DNA of 39,697 nt, from NCBI RefSeq assembly GCF_951230165.1, contig NZ_CATNVB010000024.1, positions 1 through 39,697 of the forward strand. The letters are read 5' to 3'. The translations under genes and the position numbers were made by a program. The stretch comes from Lentilactobacillus sp. Marseille-Q4993 (GTDB taxonomy: Bacteria > Bacillota > Bacilli > Lactobacillales > Lactobacillaceae). Positions 5,825 to 14,285 of this stretch are shown in pieces. Positions within the stretch are counted from its first letter, which is position 1. Every line of letters starts with the position of its first letter. The notes under the pieces were generated by a model, which searched no databases, was not told the origin of the DNA, and saw nothing but the letters and a program-made list of their open reading frames with translations.

Positions 5825-5854
5825 GGCAATGTATACACTTTGATTATGTTGTCA

Positions 5855-6688
5855 TTACTCAATTTCTCTAACCCAAGTGATGTAGGGTTGATCTGCCTCT
5901 TTTGGAAATGAGTCATAAACAAGCATTGCTTGGTCATCAGTTGAATCAAGTTCTCCGTTCAGAAGAGCATATCTCCCGGATAATTCTCTAATTTGAACTT
6001 TGATCAAGTCAATCAACTGCTGGGGATCATTTGCCCAAACATATGCAAGGGTACAGCTTTTCTGGTTATCTTGATACCAGATGGAATACGCCGAAATCTC
6101 GTTTCCGCTGATCATAACAGATGGAGCAGTTAGAATTACATCACTCCAAATAAGCTGTCGCCATTCATCAACAGAAAGATTAGCAACCGGATTTATTTGG
6201 TGAACTTTTTTGTACTGCCAAACTATTGTATTAAGCAAATTATCTTTTTGTTCATCGTTTAAATCACTAATTCTAGTAGCCGTCTCAAAATTACCATCGA
6301 GATTGATTCCCTTTTTAAACTCAACTAAGTGAGTAACTCTCATCTGCGCAAAATGATTTTTTACAAGTTCGCTTTGCACCTGCTTATCAAACTTGCCACC
6401 ACTAATCACAATCCGCTTTTTGTTAAGTTTCTTAGCCTGAATAATAGCTAGTTCGATAATCCGCTGAGTTACTTCTAGCGAATTTTTAAAGGAAACAAAA
6501 GCAATATGTAATGGATTCGGGTGAATTTTGTTGACCCAATATGTCCATATTCCCACTTCGCGTTGATTACTTGTCAATCCCCTAGCATTATTCTTATAGT
6601 CGGCAATCATTTGTACCTGTTCATTATCAGCGGGTAACTTTGCCAAAACAGAGTCTACATAGTCTGAATCATTCACTTTGCTCACCAT
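5855..6688 (-). CDS. GNAT-fold acetyltransferase-like protein
   Basis: 277 residues. The N-terminal half (LHIAFVSFKNSLEVTQRIIELAIIQAKKLNKKRIVISGG, about 60-98) looks like a GNAT beta4-alpha3-beta5 unit. A second similar half follows (SVMISGNEISAYSIWYQDN and the helix after TLAYVWANDPQQLIDLI). The usual QxxGxG loop is not conserved in either half, so activity is uncertain. Its ATG lies inside the end of the upstream hydrolase gene (20-nt overlap), so both are one translationally coupled operon. A joint detoxification or modification role is only a guess. Confidence 0.6.
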   Translation of the reverse strand: MVSKVNDSDYVDSVLAKLPADNEQVQMIADYKNNARGLTSNQREVGIWTYWVNKIHPNPLHIAFVSFKNSLEVTQRIIELAIIQAKKLNKKRIVISGGKFDKQVQSELVKNHFAQMRVTHLVEFKKGINLDGNFETATRISDLNDEQKDNLLNTIVWQYKKVHQINPVANLSVDEWRQLIWSDVILTAPSVMISGNEISAYSIWYQDNQKSCTLAYVWANDPQQLIDLIKVQIRELSGRYALLNGELDSTDDQAMLVYDSFPKEADQPYITWVREIE

Positions 6689-7484
6689 CTTTAGTCCGCA
6701 AAAAATTAATCAGCCTTTCTCTAACTACATGACGTTGATCAATTGGTAGATTATGGCCAGATTCGGCAATTACTTCGATATTTGCGTCAAACATTCTACT
6801 AAACAACTTTTGCTGATCTTTATACCCAACAATATTATCATACTCACCAAGCAATATCTCAGCGTTCATCGGATGATAGCTTGCCTTCAACTCATCATCA
6901 AAAGAAAACGGATAGTTTTCACCAGTAGCTAACGTCTCCTTAAAGAAGCGGCTGCCACTTAACAAACCGGGAATTATCGCCTTTTTGTATAAATTCCAAG
7001 TGTCATCAGAAATTTTAACGTTCGTTTCGTAATAGTCATCAAACCAAGTGTACTGATTGGTTGCGACTGAAATCTGCTTGTCACCATAAGTTTGATGCTG
7101 TTCAACCGTTCGATTACGACGATCAGCTTCAATTACTGGGCAGGTTAAAAATAATGATGTAATTTGGGAGCCCAGTTGATGAGCTAGTCCAGCAGCAAGA
7201 TAACCACCATATGAATGGCCGACCAACACAATCGGTTGTGAGTCAGTAATTTCTGCTATAAATGTGCTAATAGAATTGAGAATCTCATCACTCTTAATTT
7301 CGGAGCTAACCTTACTTTTTCCCATCCCAGGCAAATCAATATAAATTCGCCGGTAGTTTACTAATTCAGGCAACGGCTCATACACCGCTCTCATGGAACG
7401 ACAATCAAGATCCATTCCATGAATAAAAACAATTGGCTTTCCTGTTCCGTATAACTCATAGTATATTCCATTGTTAGAAATCAA
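6669..7484 (-). CDS. alpha/beta hydrolase
   Basis: 271 residues. FIHGMDLD (20-27) supplies the oxyanion HG, IDLPGMGKS follows strand 4, GHSYGG (89-94) is the nucleophile elbow with Ser91, and GEYDNIVGY (Asp216) and SGHNLPID (His244) complete the triad. This is a complete cytoplasmic serine hydrolase of the proline iminopeptidase / haloperoxidase-like superfamily, with no signal peptide. The substrate is unknown. The first in-frame start is TTG at 7484-7482, 5-6 nt after AGGTG. It is the first gene of a two-gene minus-strand operon with the GNAT-like gene. Confidence 0.85.
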   Translation of the reverse strand: MISNNGIYYELYGTGKPIVFIHGMDLDCRSMRAVYEPLPELVNYRRIYIDLPGMGKSKVSSEIKSDEILNSISTFIAEITDSQPIVLVGHSYGGYLAAGLAHQLGSQITSLFLTCPVIEADRRNRTVEQHQTYGDKQISVATNQYTWFDDYYETNVKISDDTWNLYKKAIIPGLLSGSRFFKETLATGENYPFSFDDELKASYHPMNAEILLGEYDNIVGYKDQQKLFSRMFDANIEVIAESGHNLPIDQRHVVRERLINFLRTKDGEQSE

Positions 7485-7516
7485 ATAATCACCTGCTAAA
7501 CATTGATTTGATTCGT

Positions 7517-7563
7517 TTAGTTAGTACTCCCATAATCAGTAAATTGATTGAGTGGGCTAACTA
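7517..7563. promoter_or_regulatory. inverted repeat upstream of the hydrolase operon
   Basis: Arms TTAGTTAG and CTAACTAA plus adjacent CCCA/TGGG-like matches, separated by about 30 nt, lie 30-80 nt upstream of the hydrolase start. It could be a leader hairpin or a two-site operator. There is no further evidence. Confidence 0.3.
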
Positions 7564-7723
7564 ATTCGTTATTAGCAAGTATTATAGTTCTATTAGAATA
7601 TTAAGTATAGTTAATTTTTTGTGTTTTCATATTTATTTTCAAAAAGTTAGCCATGAATGTTTTATTTTTCAACAATCACCATTACAATATTAATAAGACT
7701 TTTATTGAGGGGCGGATCACTAC

Positions 7724-8344
7724 ATGCGTAAGTTATTTTTAGTTCCAGCAACGATTTTATTATCGTTGTCCCTTGCTGGTTGCAATAATAAAAAAGATTC
7801 AAAGCCAGCAAGTAAAATCAACACTGCTCAGCCAATTCCAGAAAACAAAATCGGAAATGTTCTGACTCAGGATAAATATTACCAAATAAAAGTAGGTAAT
7901 ATTCTAACTGGTAAGGGTGGAGATACCAAAAAGGCAGTGCTTCATTTGTTGGGAAAAGAGGATTATCGGCAAAACACTAAGATTGCAGGCACCAAAAAGA
8001 AGGCAGTTCAATACTATTGGAAAGAACTAGCAACCTCCTTCAAAGCAAGTAATGTTTCAGTTAGGTTTTACAAAGACAGAGTAATTGCCAAGGGGTACAC
8101 CGCTGCTAACGTTGCCGGTTCAAAAACTACTTCAGTTTCAAAAATAAAAACCATTAAAAAGGGTGATTCATATAAGTCTGTAATTACTGACTTGGGCTAT
8201 CCTAATGGTGATTCAATTTCTGGAACGGGAAAATATTCAGGCGGAACGCTGGTTTACCTCACCGACCGAAAAGGATCTACTGCCAATATCAATATCCAAT
8301 CAAATAAAGTAAAAGCCATCAGTTATACAAAAGCAAATAACTAA
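7724..8344 (+). CDS. lipoprotein with SmpA/BLIP-like repeats
   Basis: 206 residues with a lipoprotein signal peptide; lipobox LAGC puts the lipidated Cys at residue 20. After a Lys/Ser/Ala linker come two similar units. One is GNILTGKGGDTKKAVLHLLGKEDYRQN..., and the other is IKTIKKGDSYKSVITDLGYPNGDSISGTGKYSGGTLVYL. The second has the 'G-x-S-x-x-x-V-x-x-x-L-G-x-P' pattern of small SmpA/OmlA- and DUF3862-type domains that fold like beta-lactamase inhibitor protein. It would sit on the outer face of the membrane. Its role is unknown. The start is supported by TGAGGGGCGG upstream, and the gene is followed by a terminator. Confidence 0.75.
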   Translation: MRKLFLVPATILLSLSLAGCNNKKDSKPASKINTAQPIPENKIGNVLTQDKYYQIKVGNILTGKGGDTKKAVLHLLGKEDYRQNTKIAGTKKKAVQYYWKELATSFKASNVSVRFYKDRVIAKGYTAANVAGSKTTSVSKIKTIKKGDSYKSVITDLGYPNGDSISGTGKYSGGTLVYLTDRKGSTANINIQSNKVKAISYTKANN

Positions 8345-8348
8345 TGAT

Positions 8349-8415
8349 AAGAGAATTATAGCGATCAAGAGGACTCATCTAGCAGACCTCCTAGGCTCTA
8401 ATTCTCTTATTTTTT
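8349..8415 (+). terminator. terminator after the lipoprotein gene
   Basis: Outer stem AAGAGAATTA (8349-8358) with TAATTCTCTT (8399-8408), an inner GAGG/CCTC stem, and a T-run at 8410-8415. Confidence 0.8.
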
Positions 8416-8468
8416 ATGATTAAATACCGGCTTGAGGTGTATGATTATAATCTAAGGTGGTGGCTAAA

Positions 8469-9227
8469 TTGGTGGATTATACAGACGACGTGATGCAAAC
8501 ATGTGGTAAGGTTGGGACAATTTTACTAACCAGTGGTGCCGAAACATCACGAGTGGAGCAAACCGTTGAATATATCGGTCATGCAGCAGGAGTCGCAATC
8601 TCCTGCTACGTTACAATGACCGCAGTTTTCATTTCAGTTAATCAAATGGGCCGGACAATGATGTTCAAAACAAAGCTGAGTGGGTTTAACCTCCAAAAGG
8701 TAGACGAATTGAACCAAGCTTCTCGGCAGTTTACAGCTCACCAGATATCATACGATAAACTAAAAGAAGAGTTAGAGCGGATCGACCACCAAGTAATCGA
8801 GTTCAACTGGCCAACTAAAATCTTGGGAGCTGGACTCGTTTCCGTTGCACCAATGTTTTTATTCAAAGCTACTTGGGGTGATCTTGGACTGTCATTTTTC
8901 ATCGGCATCGTTGGCTTCTTAGCTACTATGTGGGTAGCTAACAAGCACAAAACCCCGTATATCAAAGAATTAGCTGGCGGTTTTACTATTGCCCTTCTTT
9001 CGATTCTAGCGGTTAAAACAGGGATTGGTATCGATAGCGACAAAATGATTGTTAGCTCCCTGATGCCACTTGTTCCGGGAGTCGCAATTACCAATTCATT
9101 TCGAGAAATCATGGCGGGTGAAATTATTTCCGGGTTAGTCCGCGGAGTTGATGCAGTGCTAGTCGCAATTGCAATTGGTTCTGGAGTAGTCCTTGCTACT
9201 TCGCTTCTTTACATGATTGGGGGCTAA
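8469..9227 (+). CDS. ThrE/YjjP-type exporter, large subunit
   Basis: About 252 residues. The hydrophilic N-terminal domain carries the hallmark LLTSGAETSRVEQTVEYIGHAAG of the ThrE (DUF1212) family. Four or five membrane helices follow from about residue 125, including MPLVPGVAITNSFREIMAG. Family members export threonine/serine or, as E. coli YjjPB, succinate. Together with the next gene it forms the split two-subunit form. AAGGTGG (8454-8460) overlaps the first possible GTG at 8457, so the TTG at 8469 or the GTG at 8472 is the more likely start. TTG 8469 gives 8-nt spacing and is used here. It is the first of three co-directional genes. Confidence 0.8.
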   Translation: MVDYTDDVMQTCGKVGTILLTSGAETSRVEQTVEYIGHAAGVAISCYVTMTAVFISVNQMGRTMMFKTKLSGFNLQKVDELNQASRQFTAHQISYDKLKEELERIDHQVIEFNWPTKILGAGLVSVAPMFLFKATWGDLGLSFFIGIVGFLATMWVANKHKTPYIKELAGGFTIALLSILAVKTGIGIDSDKMIVSSLMPLVPGVAITNSFREIMAGEIISGLVRGVDAVLVAIAIGSGVVLATSLLYMIGG

Positions 9228-9230
9228 CTA

Positions 9231-9677
9231 ATGAAACTAATTATTGAATTTATCATTAGCTTTTTATCAACTGTCGGCTTTGGAATCATCACTAACGTTC
9301 CCCGAAGAGCCCTCCTACCAGCCGGAATAACTGGAGCTATTTCTTGGACGACATACGTTGTTCTTGCCACAGTCATGCATTCACTGTTTTTTCCAAATGT
9401 GATTGCTGCCATTATTATCGGTGTTCTAGGCAATCTATTTTCTATTCATTACAAGGTTCCAGTTAATATGATTTATATTCCTAGCCTAGTCTCCCTTGTT
9501 CCTGGTGGAATTATCTACGAAGCAATGAAAGACTTCACTCAGGGAAAAATAACTATGGCTCAAACAAATCTGATGAACACCTTGATTGTCGCAATTTCCC
9601 TAGCAGGTGGCTTTTTTATCGCCGAAGTATTCTTCAGATATTTCAAAAGTAAAGTACAGCGAAGAAAGGTTGAATAA
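9231..9677 (+). CDS. ThrE/YjjB-type exporter, small subunit (DUF3815)
   Basis: 148 residues with four hydrophobic segments. PRRALLPAGITGAISW and IPSLVSLVPGGIIYEAM are the conserved blocks of the small ThrE_2 (DUF3815/YjjB) subunit. The start codon lies 3 nt after the stop of the large subunit, with GGGGGC as ribosome binding site, so both are certainly co-transcribed and probably form one membrane complex for amino acid or dicarboxylate export. Placement ahead of a deacylase/peptidase gene suggests the exported compound may be an amino acid released by it. That link is inference only. Confidence 0.85.
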   Translation: MKLIIEFIISFLSTVGFGIITNVPRRALLPAGITGAISWTTYVVLATVMHSLFFPNVIAAIIIGVLGNLFSIHYKVPVNMIYIPSLVSLVPGGIIYEAMKDFTQGKITMAQTNLMNTLIVAISLAGGFFIAEVFFRYFKSKVQRRKVE

Positions 9678-9679
9678 TT

Positions 9680-10828
9680 ATGTCGACATTTACAGACAAA
9701 GAGAAATTATCTATTCTGAGTGACTTAATTAGCATAAAATCAGTTAATGATGACGAAAAACTCGTTAGTGAGTATCTCAATAAGCTATTTTCTAAACATG
9801 GAATCAACTCTAAAATCATCCCCGTCGGTGGTAACCGAACGGACCTTATCGCAGAAATTGGTAGTGGTCACCCCGTTTTAGGCATTTCTGGTCACATGGA
9901 TGTTGTCTCTGCTGGTGATGAATCACAATGGGCAAGCAATCCATTCACAATGACAGAACGAGACGGTAATTTGTACGGTCGCGGAGCCGCCGATATGAAA
10001 TCGGGATTAGCAGCAATGGTAATTGCCATGATTGAAATCAAAGAACAAGGCCTGCTTAAGAGGGGAACCATTCGTTTAATGGCAACCATGGGAGAAGAAG
10101 TTGGTGAACTAGGATCCAAAACCTTTGCAACCGATGGCACAATGGATGACGTTGATGCGCTCATAATTGGTGAACCATCCGGATGGATGATTGCATACGC
10201 TCACAAGGGTTCCATGGATATCAAATTAACTTCCACTGGTAAGGCTGCTCACAGTTCCATGCCTGATCAGGGCTACAATGCCATTGACCCCTTGATGGAT
10301 TTACTAGTAAAGGCAAATCATCTTTTCCGAAATACAGATAAGAACAGCCAGTTAATGGGGCCGTTATCCTTTAATACCACGATTTTCAATGGCGGTAATC
10401 AAGTTAACTCAATTCCGGAAAACGCTACCGCCGAAATCAACATCAGGACCATTCCCGAATTCAATAATCCTAAAGTTGAAGATACAATAACCAAACTTGT
10501 AGCTGATGAGAATAAGTCTGGGGCAAAAATCGATATGGATATCTACATGTCACAACCATCAATTGAAACCACTGGAGATTCTCCATTAGTTTCTATTGCC
10601 GAAGAGATTGGTAAAAAATACTATGGTTCAGACGTTCCCTTGGGAGCAATTCCACCCGTTACTGACGCATCAAATCTTTTGCAATCCAAACCAAAGGAAT
10701 TTCCATTCATAATTTTCGGGCCTGGTAGTGACTCAGTTCATCAAGTTGATGAATACGTGCCTAAGGACATGTACCTCGCCTTCATAAATATATACGAAGA
10801 ATTATTCACTGGTTATTTAAATAATTAA
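9680..10828 (+). CDS. M20 family metallopeptidase (ArgE/DapE-type deacylase)
   Basis: 382 residues with all M20 dinuclear zinc ligands visible: His72 and Asp74 in GHMDVV, bridging Asp105 in GRGAADMKSG, catalytic Glu139 and Glu140 in MGEEVGE, Glu165 in GEPSGW, and the final His in DSVHQVDEYV. The lid domain (about 180-290) contains HSSMPDQGYNAI. It hydrolyses an N-acyl amino acid or dipeptide, and is often labelled succinyl-diaminopimelate desuccinylase in lactobacilli, although the true substrate may differ. The start is 2 nt after the preceding stop. It is the third gene of the exporter operon and ends at a strong terminator. Confidence 0.85.
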   Translation: MSTFTDKEKLSILSDLISIKSVNDDEKLVSEYLNKLFSKHGINSKIIPVGGNRTDLIAEIGSGHPVLGISGHMDVVSAGDESQWASNPFTMTERDGNLYGRGAADMKSGLAAMVIAMIEIKEQGLLKRGTIRLMATMGEEVGELGSKTFATDGTMDDVDALIIGEPSGWMIAYAHKGSMDIKLTSTGKAAHSSMPDQGYNAIDPLMDLLVKANHLFRNTDKNSQLMGPLSFNTTIFNGGNQVNSIPENATAEINIRTIPEFNNPKVEDTITKLVADENKSGAKIDMDIYMSQPSIETTGDSPLVSIAEEIGKKYYGSDVPLGAIPPVTDASNLLQSKPKEFPFIIFGPGSDSVHQVDEYVPKDMYLAFINIYEELFTGYLNN

Positions 10829-10858
10829 AAAAATCCTGCAAATTGCAGGATTTTTTTC
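10827..10858. terminator. bidirectional terminator between the M20 and YafQ-like genes
   Basis: Perfect 13-bp stem AAAAAAATCCTGC / GCAGGATTTTTTT with a 5-nt loop, T-rich on both strands, between convergent genes. Confidence 0.9.
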
Positions 10859-10860
10859 AA

Positions 10861-11124
10861 CTACATATCACCATGACGGCCCACGTCAAGAAACTTTGCA
10901 GTGTCGCCCTCATAACTGTAAAGAGCCAACCAACTCCCCTTTATAAAGAAGGCTCGTTCCGGTTTTCGACTCTTAACAACGTGATCATCATATTTTTGGT
11001 CAAGTGGACCTCCCCGAAGGATTTGACCCTGGGCGGTTTCAAATTCCTTTTTTGTGAAGCGACCAGCCCGAATTAAATTCTGATAATGCTTTTTGAATCG
11101 GGATTGGTACTTAGCAGTATACAT
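10861..11124 (-). CDS. orphan YafQ/RelE-family toxin-like protein
   Basis: 87 residues with the YafQ fold pattern: YQSRFKKHYQNLIRAG, LDQKYDDHVV, WLALYSYEGD, and the C-terminal FLDVGRHGDM. YafQ toxins cleave mRNA on the ribosome. Compared with E. coli YafQ, the first catalytic His (His48), Trp65 and the C-terminal His84 are kept. The residues matching His63 and Asp67 appear to be Phe60 and Ser64, so activity may be reduced. No antitoxin gene is adjacent: it starts 14 nt after the stop of an isochorismatase-family gene, behind a GGGGGCTGG site. Confidence 0.75.
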   Translation of the reverse strand: MYTAKYQSRFKKHYQNLIRAGRFTKKEFETAQGQILRGGPLDQKYDDHVVKSRKPERAFFIKGSWLALYSYEGDTAKFLDVGRHGDM

Positions 11125-11138
11125 CCCCGCCAGCCCCC

Positions 11139-11672
11139 TTACTCAAATAACTGATCGTCAACTGACACTATCTTTGCACCGTACATCGTCTTCAAGAAAT
11201 TAAGCCCACTAGCGTATTCTTCATCGCTTAAGGCCTCAGTTGTCTCCTTGGGAACTGTAATTGAATAACCGCGGAAGAAAGCATCAGCAGACGTATGTTG
11301 AATACAAATATTAGTTACTACTCCAGTAACAACAACATTATCCACGTTCAACTCCCTAAGTAACGTATCCAACCCAGTTTCAAAGAAAGCACTGTAATTG
11401 CGCTTTTCTAACGTATAATCCTTATCGGTTGGAGTTAGCTCATCAACTACTTGGCCACCCCACTCACCCTTCATGCTGTGTTCTCCCCAGAGTTTCAACT
11501 CAGTATCTTCTGGGTAATGAGCATCCGAAATATAAACAACGGGAGTGCTACTCTTGTGAGCCTCGTCCACTAATTTCTTGAGTGGTGAAATTACCTTCAG
11601 TGCTCGATCATTTTTCAACTTTCCGGTAATAAAATCATTTGTCATATCAACAACTAATAACGCAGTAGCCAT
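11139..11672 (-). CDS. isochorismatase-family cysteine hydrolase (nicotinamidase-like)
   Basis: 177 residues with the family triad: Asp9 in VVDMTNDF, Lys90 in EKRNYSAF and Cys123 in GVVTNICIQHT. Asp50, His52 and His65 could bind the metal used by nicotinamidases. It probably deamidates nicotinamide or a related amide for NAD salvage, but other amides are possible. A GAGGAGA ribosome binding site precedes the ATG. It is transcribed together with the YafQ-like gene 14 nt downstream. Confidence 0.85.
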   Translation of the reverse strand: MATALLVVDMTNDFITGKLKNDRALKVISPLKKLVDEAHKSSTPVVYISDAHYPEDTELKLWGEHSMKGEWGGQVVDELTPTDKDYTLEKRNYSAFFETGLDTLLRELNVDNVVVTGVVTNICIQHTSADAFFRGYSITVPKETTEALSDEEYASGLNFLKTMYGAKIVSVDDQLFE

Positions 11673-11820
11673 TATGCATCTCTCCTCGGAGAATTATTTT
11701 TACCAATAGGATACCACATAAACTATATTAGCAACCCATAAAACTGGGTTTGAACTACGATTTATAAACATCATATGTGATTACTTATCCATCATTCAAA
11801 TTAGTCACTATTACCATATT

Positions 11821-11848
11821 TTGAATAGACCTATATCGCGAGTATACT
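11821..11848 (+). promoter_or_regulatory. promoter of the DsrE-like gene
   Basis: TTGAAT (11821-11826), 16-nt spacer, TATACT (11843-11848), 28 nt before the start codon at 11877. Confidence 0.6.
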
Positions 11849-11876
11849 AATAACAAACGAAAGGAAAGTGACTTCA

Positions 11877-12209
11877 ATGAACACAATTTTTCATATCGAT
11901 GAACCCACAAAATGGCCGATGATTTTCAGTAATGTCCCTCACATGCACGAGTGGATGATTGCAAACAATGATCCTGGCAAAATTGAAGTGTTGGTAAATG
12001 GTGAGGCAATCACCAAGACAACTCAAAGTAGTGATATCGATTTGAACCAGCTAATCAAACTAGGGGTTGAAGTAGCTGTCTGCAATAACTCAATGAACCA
12101 AAGAAACATCACTAAGGATGACCTACAGCCCGGGTTGACCATTGTTCCAGTGGGTGTAGTTGAACTGGCTCAGAAACAACAACAGGGATACTCATATATT
12201 CGGCCTTAA
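11877..12209 (+). CDS. DsrE-like small protein (COG1416 type)
   Basis: 110 residues from the ATG at 11877, which sits 10 nt after AAGGAA. The in-frame GTG at 11868 is only 2-3 nt from that site and is disfavoured. The layout is HIDEPTKWPMIFSNVPHMHEW, then the strand IEVLVNGEAI, then LGVEVAVCNNSMNQRNI with a conserved Cys, then LTIVPVGVVELAQKQQQGYSYIRP. This is the DsrE/DsrF-like fold used by intracellular sulfur-relay proteins, and the GYSYIRP ending is common in the stand-alone cytoplasmic group. A sulfur or redox role is known only for relatives. Monocistronic. Confidence 0.75.
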   Translation: MNTIFHIDEPTKWPMIFSNVPHMHEWMIANNDPGKIEVLVNGEAITKTTQSSDIDLNQLIKLGVEVAVCNNSMNQRNITKDDLQPGLTIVPVGVVELAQKQQQGYSYIRP

Positions 12210-12217
12210 GTTAGAAG

Positions 12218-12261
12218 AAGGACGGCAAAAAGCATTTTGATATGCTTTTGCTGTCCTTTTT
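12218..12261 (+). terminator. terminator after the DsrE-like gene
   Basis: Long stem AAGGACGGCAAAAAGCAT (12218-12235) with ATGCTTTTGCTGTCCTT (12242-12258), then a T-run. Confidence 0.85.
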
Positions 12262-12291
12262 CACAATCTTTGCGTACACCAAGCGTTACAA

Positions 12292-12305
12292 AGTTAGCGT
12301 TTACA
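12292..12305 (+). promoter_or_regulatory. CcpA catabolite-response (cre) site upstream of pyruvate oxidase
   Basis: AGTTAGCGTTTACA matches the cre consensus TGWNANCGNTNWCA at every position except the first. It lies 123 nt before the pyruvate oxidase start. Pyruvate oxidase in lactobacilli is known to be glucose-repressed, so carbon catabolite control is plausible. TTTACA (12300-12305) could also serve as a -35, but no matching -10 was found. Confidence 0.6.
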
Positions 12306-12427
12306 CCTAAAAATATGGATCTTTGTGAATTAAACTGTTGCATTTTTCAAGCGAAGGGAGTAGGTTGTTATTTGTACTTACAAAAAGTAAGCTAAAGAAA
12401 ACAAATTTTTAGGAGTGATTTTTAATT

Positions 12428-14173
12428 ATGGCAAAAATGAAAGCAGGTCAAGCCTTAGCTAAGGTAATCGTTAGCTGGGATATAGACCATCTCTACGGAA
12501 TCACTGCAGACTCGATCAACAACACCGTTGATGGTTTCTACCAAGAAAAAGACAAATTAAACTACATTCAAGTTCGTCACGAGGAAGCTGGCTCACTAGC
12601 CGCTGCCGCTGATGCAAAACTAACTGGTAAGGTTGGAATCAGTTTCGGCTCAGCTGGCCCTGGTGCTACTCACCTATTCAACGGTTTGTATGATGCTAAG
12701 ATGGATCATGCTCCCGTTGTTGCTATTATCGGCCAATCAGCAACCCCAATCATGAACACGTACTTCTTCCAAGAAATGGATCAAGACCCAATGTTCGCTG
12801 ATTTGACCGACTTCCACAAACAAGTTACTAATGCAGACCAAATTCCTTACGTAATGGATGAAGCCATTCGATACGCATATCAACACAAAGGTCCTGCCGT
12901 TATCATTATTCCTGACAACCTTTCAGGTGAAGAAATTGATTTCACTCCTTATAAAACTGCTAAGACTATTAACGCCCAAAGCGAATCACAAGTCGATGAC
13001 AGCGCGGTTCAAGAAGTATACGATTTACTAAAAGAGGCTAAGCACCCCGTTTTGTGGGCTGGCCTTGGTATGAAAGGTGCCCGGAAGGAAGTCGTTGAAT
13101 TTTCTGAAAAGTTCAGCGTTCCCGTTTTGACTACTGCTCCTGCCACTGGCCTGATGCCCACTGATCACCCTAACTTCATGGGTTCCCGTGGTCGGCTAGG
13201 AACCAAACCGGCATTTGAAGTGACTCAAGAAGCTGATTTGATTATTCTTGCAGGTACTAACTACCCATTCAGTCGGTTCCTCCCACAAGGTATCAAGTTT
13301 GTTCAAATCAACAACAGCATTGAAGATTTGGGTAAGCAACGAGACATTGATGTTGCGGTTCTTGCTGACGCAAAGGACTTCATCGCTGCTTTAAATGCTA
13401 AGGGCGAACAAGTTGCTCCAACCAAGTTCCTTAAGGCAGCCCAAGAAGACAAGAAGAACTGGGACGCATGGCTTGATAAGGTTGCTGACGATGACAGTAA
13501 TGGCCTTGCCCCAGAAGCAGTTATCCGCGAAGTTAAGAATATCGCTGACGACGATGCTGTATTTGGTTTGGATGTTGGTAACAACCTAATGTGGTCAATT
13601 CGTCAATTACCAATGAATAAAGACCAGAAGTTTACTATGTCATCATGGTTTGGAACAATGGGATACGCCCTTCCAGCAAGTATCGCTGGCAAACTAAGCT
13701 TCCCTAACTCCCAGACATTCAGCATTTCTGGTGATGGTGGTTTCTCAATGAATATGCAGGACTTGTTGACCCAAGTTCAGTACGAGATGCCAATCGTTAA
13801 CGTTGTTCTCGAAAACAAGGCATACGGATATATCCAACACGAAAAGATTCAAGCCAACCAGGAACCTTACGGAATCCACTTCAAAGGCGCTGACTGGGCT
13901 AAATTTGCTGACAGCATGGGAGCAGTTGGGTTAACCGCAACTGACAATGCATCATTAAAGGCAGCTTTTTCTAAGGTTAAGGAGCTTCAATCAGCTGGTG
14001 ACAAGCGGCCAATCGTCATTGATGCTAAGGTTAAAAATGTTGACCCAGTTGATACTAGCTTCATGCCAATCGATCCTGACCAATTTGACCAAGCTACTAT
14101 TGATGGCTACGTAAAGGCATCAAACTTGTTTGATCAACCTACATTCAAAGAATTATTAGCTAATCAAGACTAA
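12428..14173 (+). CDS. pox: pyruvate oxidase
   Basis: 581 residues, the full length of Pox/SpxB enzymes. The N-terminal Pyr domain contains RHEEAG (50-55) with the catalytic Glu. SFGSAGPGATHLFNGLYDAKMDHAPV is typical of the family. The middle domain would bind FAD, and the C-terminal PP domain has the thiamine-diphosphate motif SGDGGFSMNMQDLL...VVLENKAYG. The enzyme converts pyruvate, phosphate and oxygen to acetyl phosphate, CO2 and hydrogen peroxide in the cytoplasm, giving extra ATP in aerobic growth. The start has TTAGGAGTG upstream. A cre-like site in the 5' region suggests glucose repression. Monocistronic, followed by a terminator. Confidence 0.93.
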   Translation: MAKMKAGQALAKVIVSWDIDHLYGITADSINNTVDGFYQEKDKLNYIQVRHEEAGSLAAAADAKLTGKVGISFGSAGPGATHLFNGLYDAKMDHAPVVAIIGQSATPIMNTYFFQEMDQDPMFADLTDFHKQVTNADQIPYVMDEAIRYAYQHKGPAVIIIPDNLSGEEIDFTPYKTAKTINAQSESQVDDSAVQEVYDLLKEAKHPVLWAGLGMKGARKEVVEFSEKFSVPVLTTAPATGLMPTDHPNFMGSRGRLGTKPAFEVTQEADLIILAGTNYPFSRFLPQGIKFVQINNSIEDLGKQRDIDVAVLADAKDFIAALNAKGEQVAPTKFLKAAQEDKKNWDAWLDKVADDDSNGLAPEAVIREVKNIADDDAVFGLDVGNNLMWSIRQLPMNKDQKFTMSSWFGTMGYALPASIAGKLSFPNSQTFSISGDGGFSMNMQDLLTQVQYEMPIVNVVLENKAYGYIQHEKIQANQEPYGIHFKGADWAKFADSMGAVGLTATDNASLKAAFSKVKELQSAGDKRPIVIDAKVKNVDPVDTSFMPIDPDQFDQATIDGYVKASNLFDQPTFKELLANQD

Positions 14174-14178
14174 TTGTT

Positions 14179-14210
14179 AAAAGTGTGAGCCCACGGGTTC
14201 ACACTTTTAT
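14179..14210 (+). terminator. terminator after pyruvate oxidase
   Basis: Stem AAAAGTGTGA-CCC (14179-14192) with GGG-TTCACACTTTT (14195-14208), ending in a short T-run. Confidence 0.8.
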
Positions 14211-14285
14211 TTAGTAAGCATCTTTCTTGAACCCAATTATAAATAAGCCTAAAATTACAACTGTAAATTTGAGGAGGGATAGATT

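Noticed and set aside
8446-8451. TATAAT just before the ThrE-type gene as its promoter
   Set aside because: Transcription would begin after the ribosome binding site, and no -35 lies at the right distance. The true promoter is probably further upstream or the match is chance.
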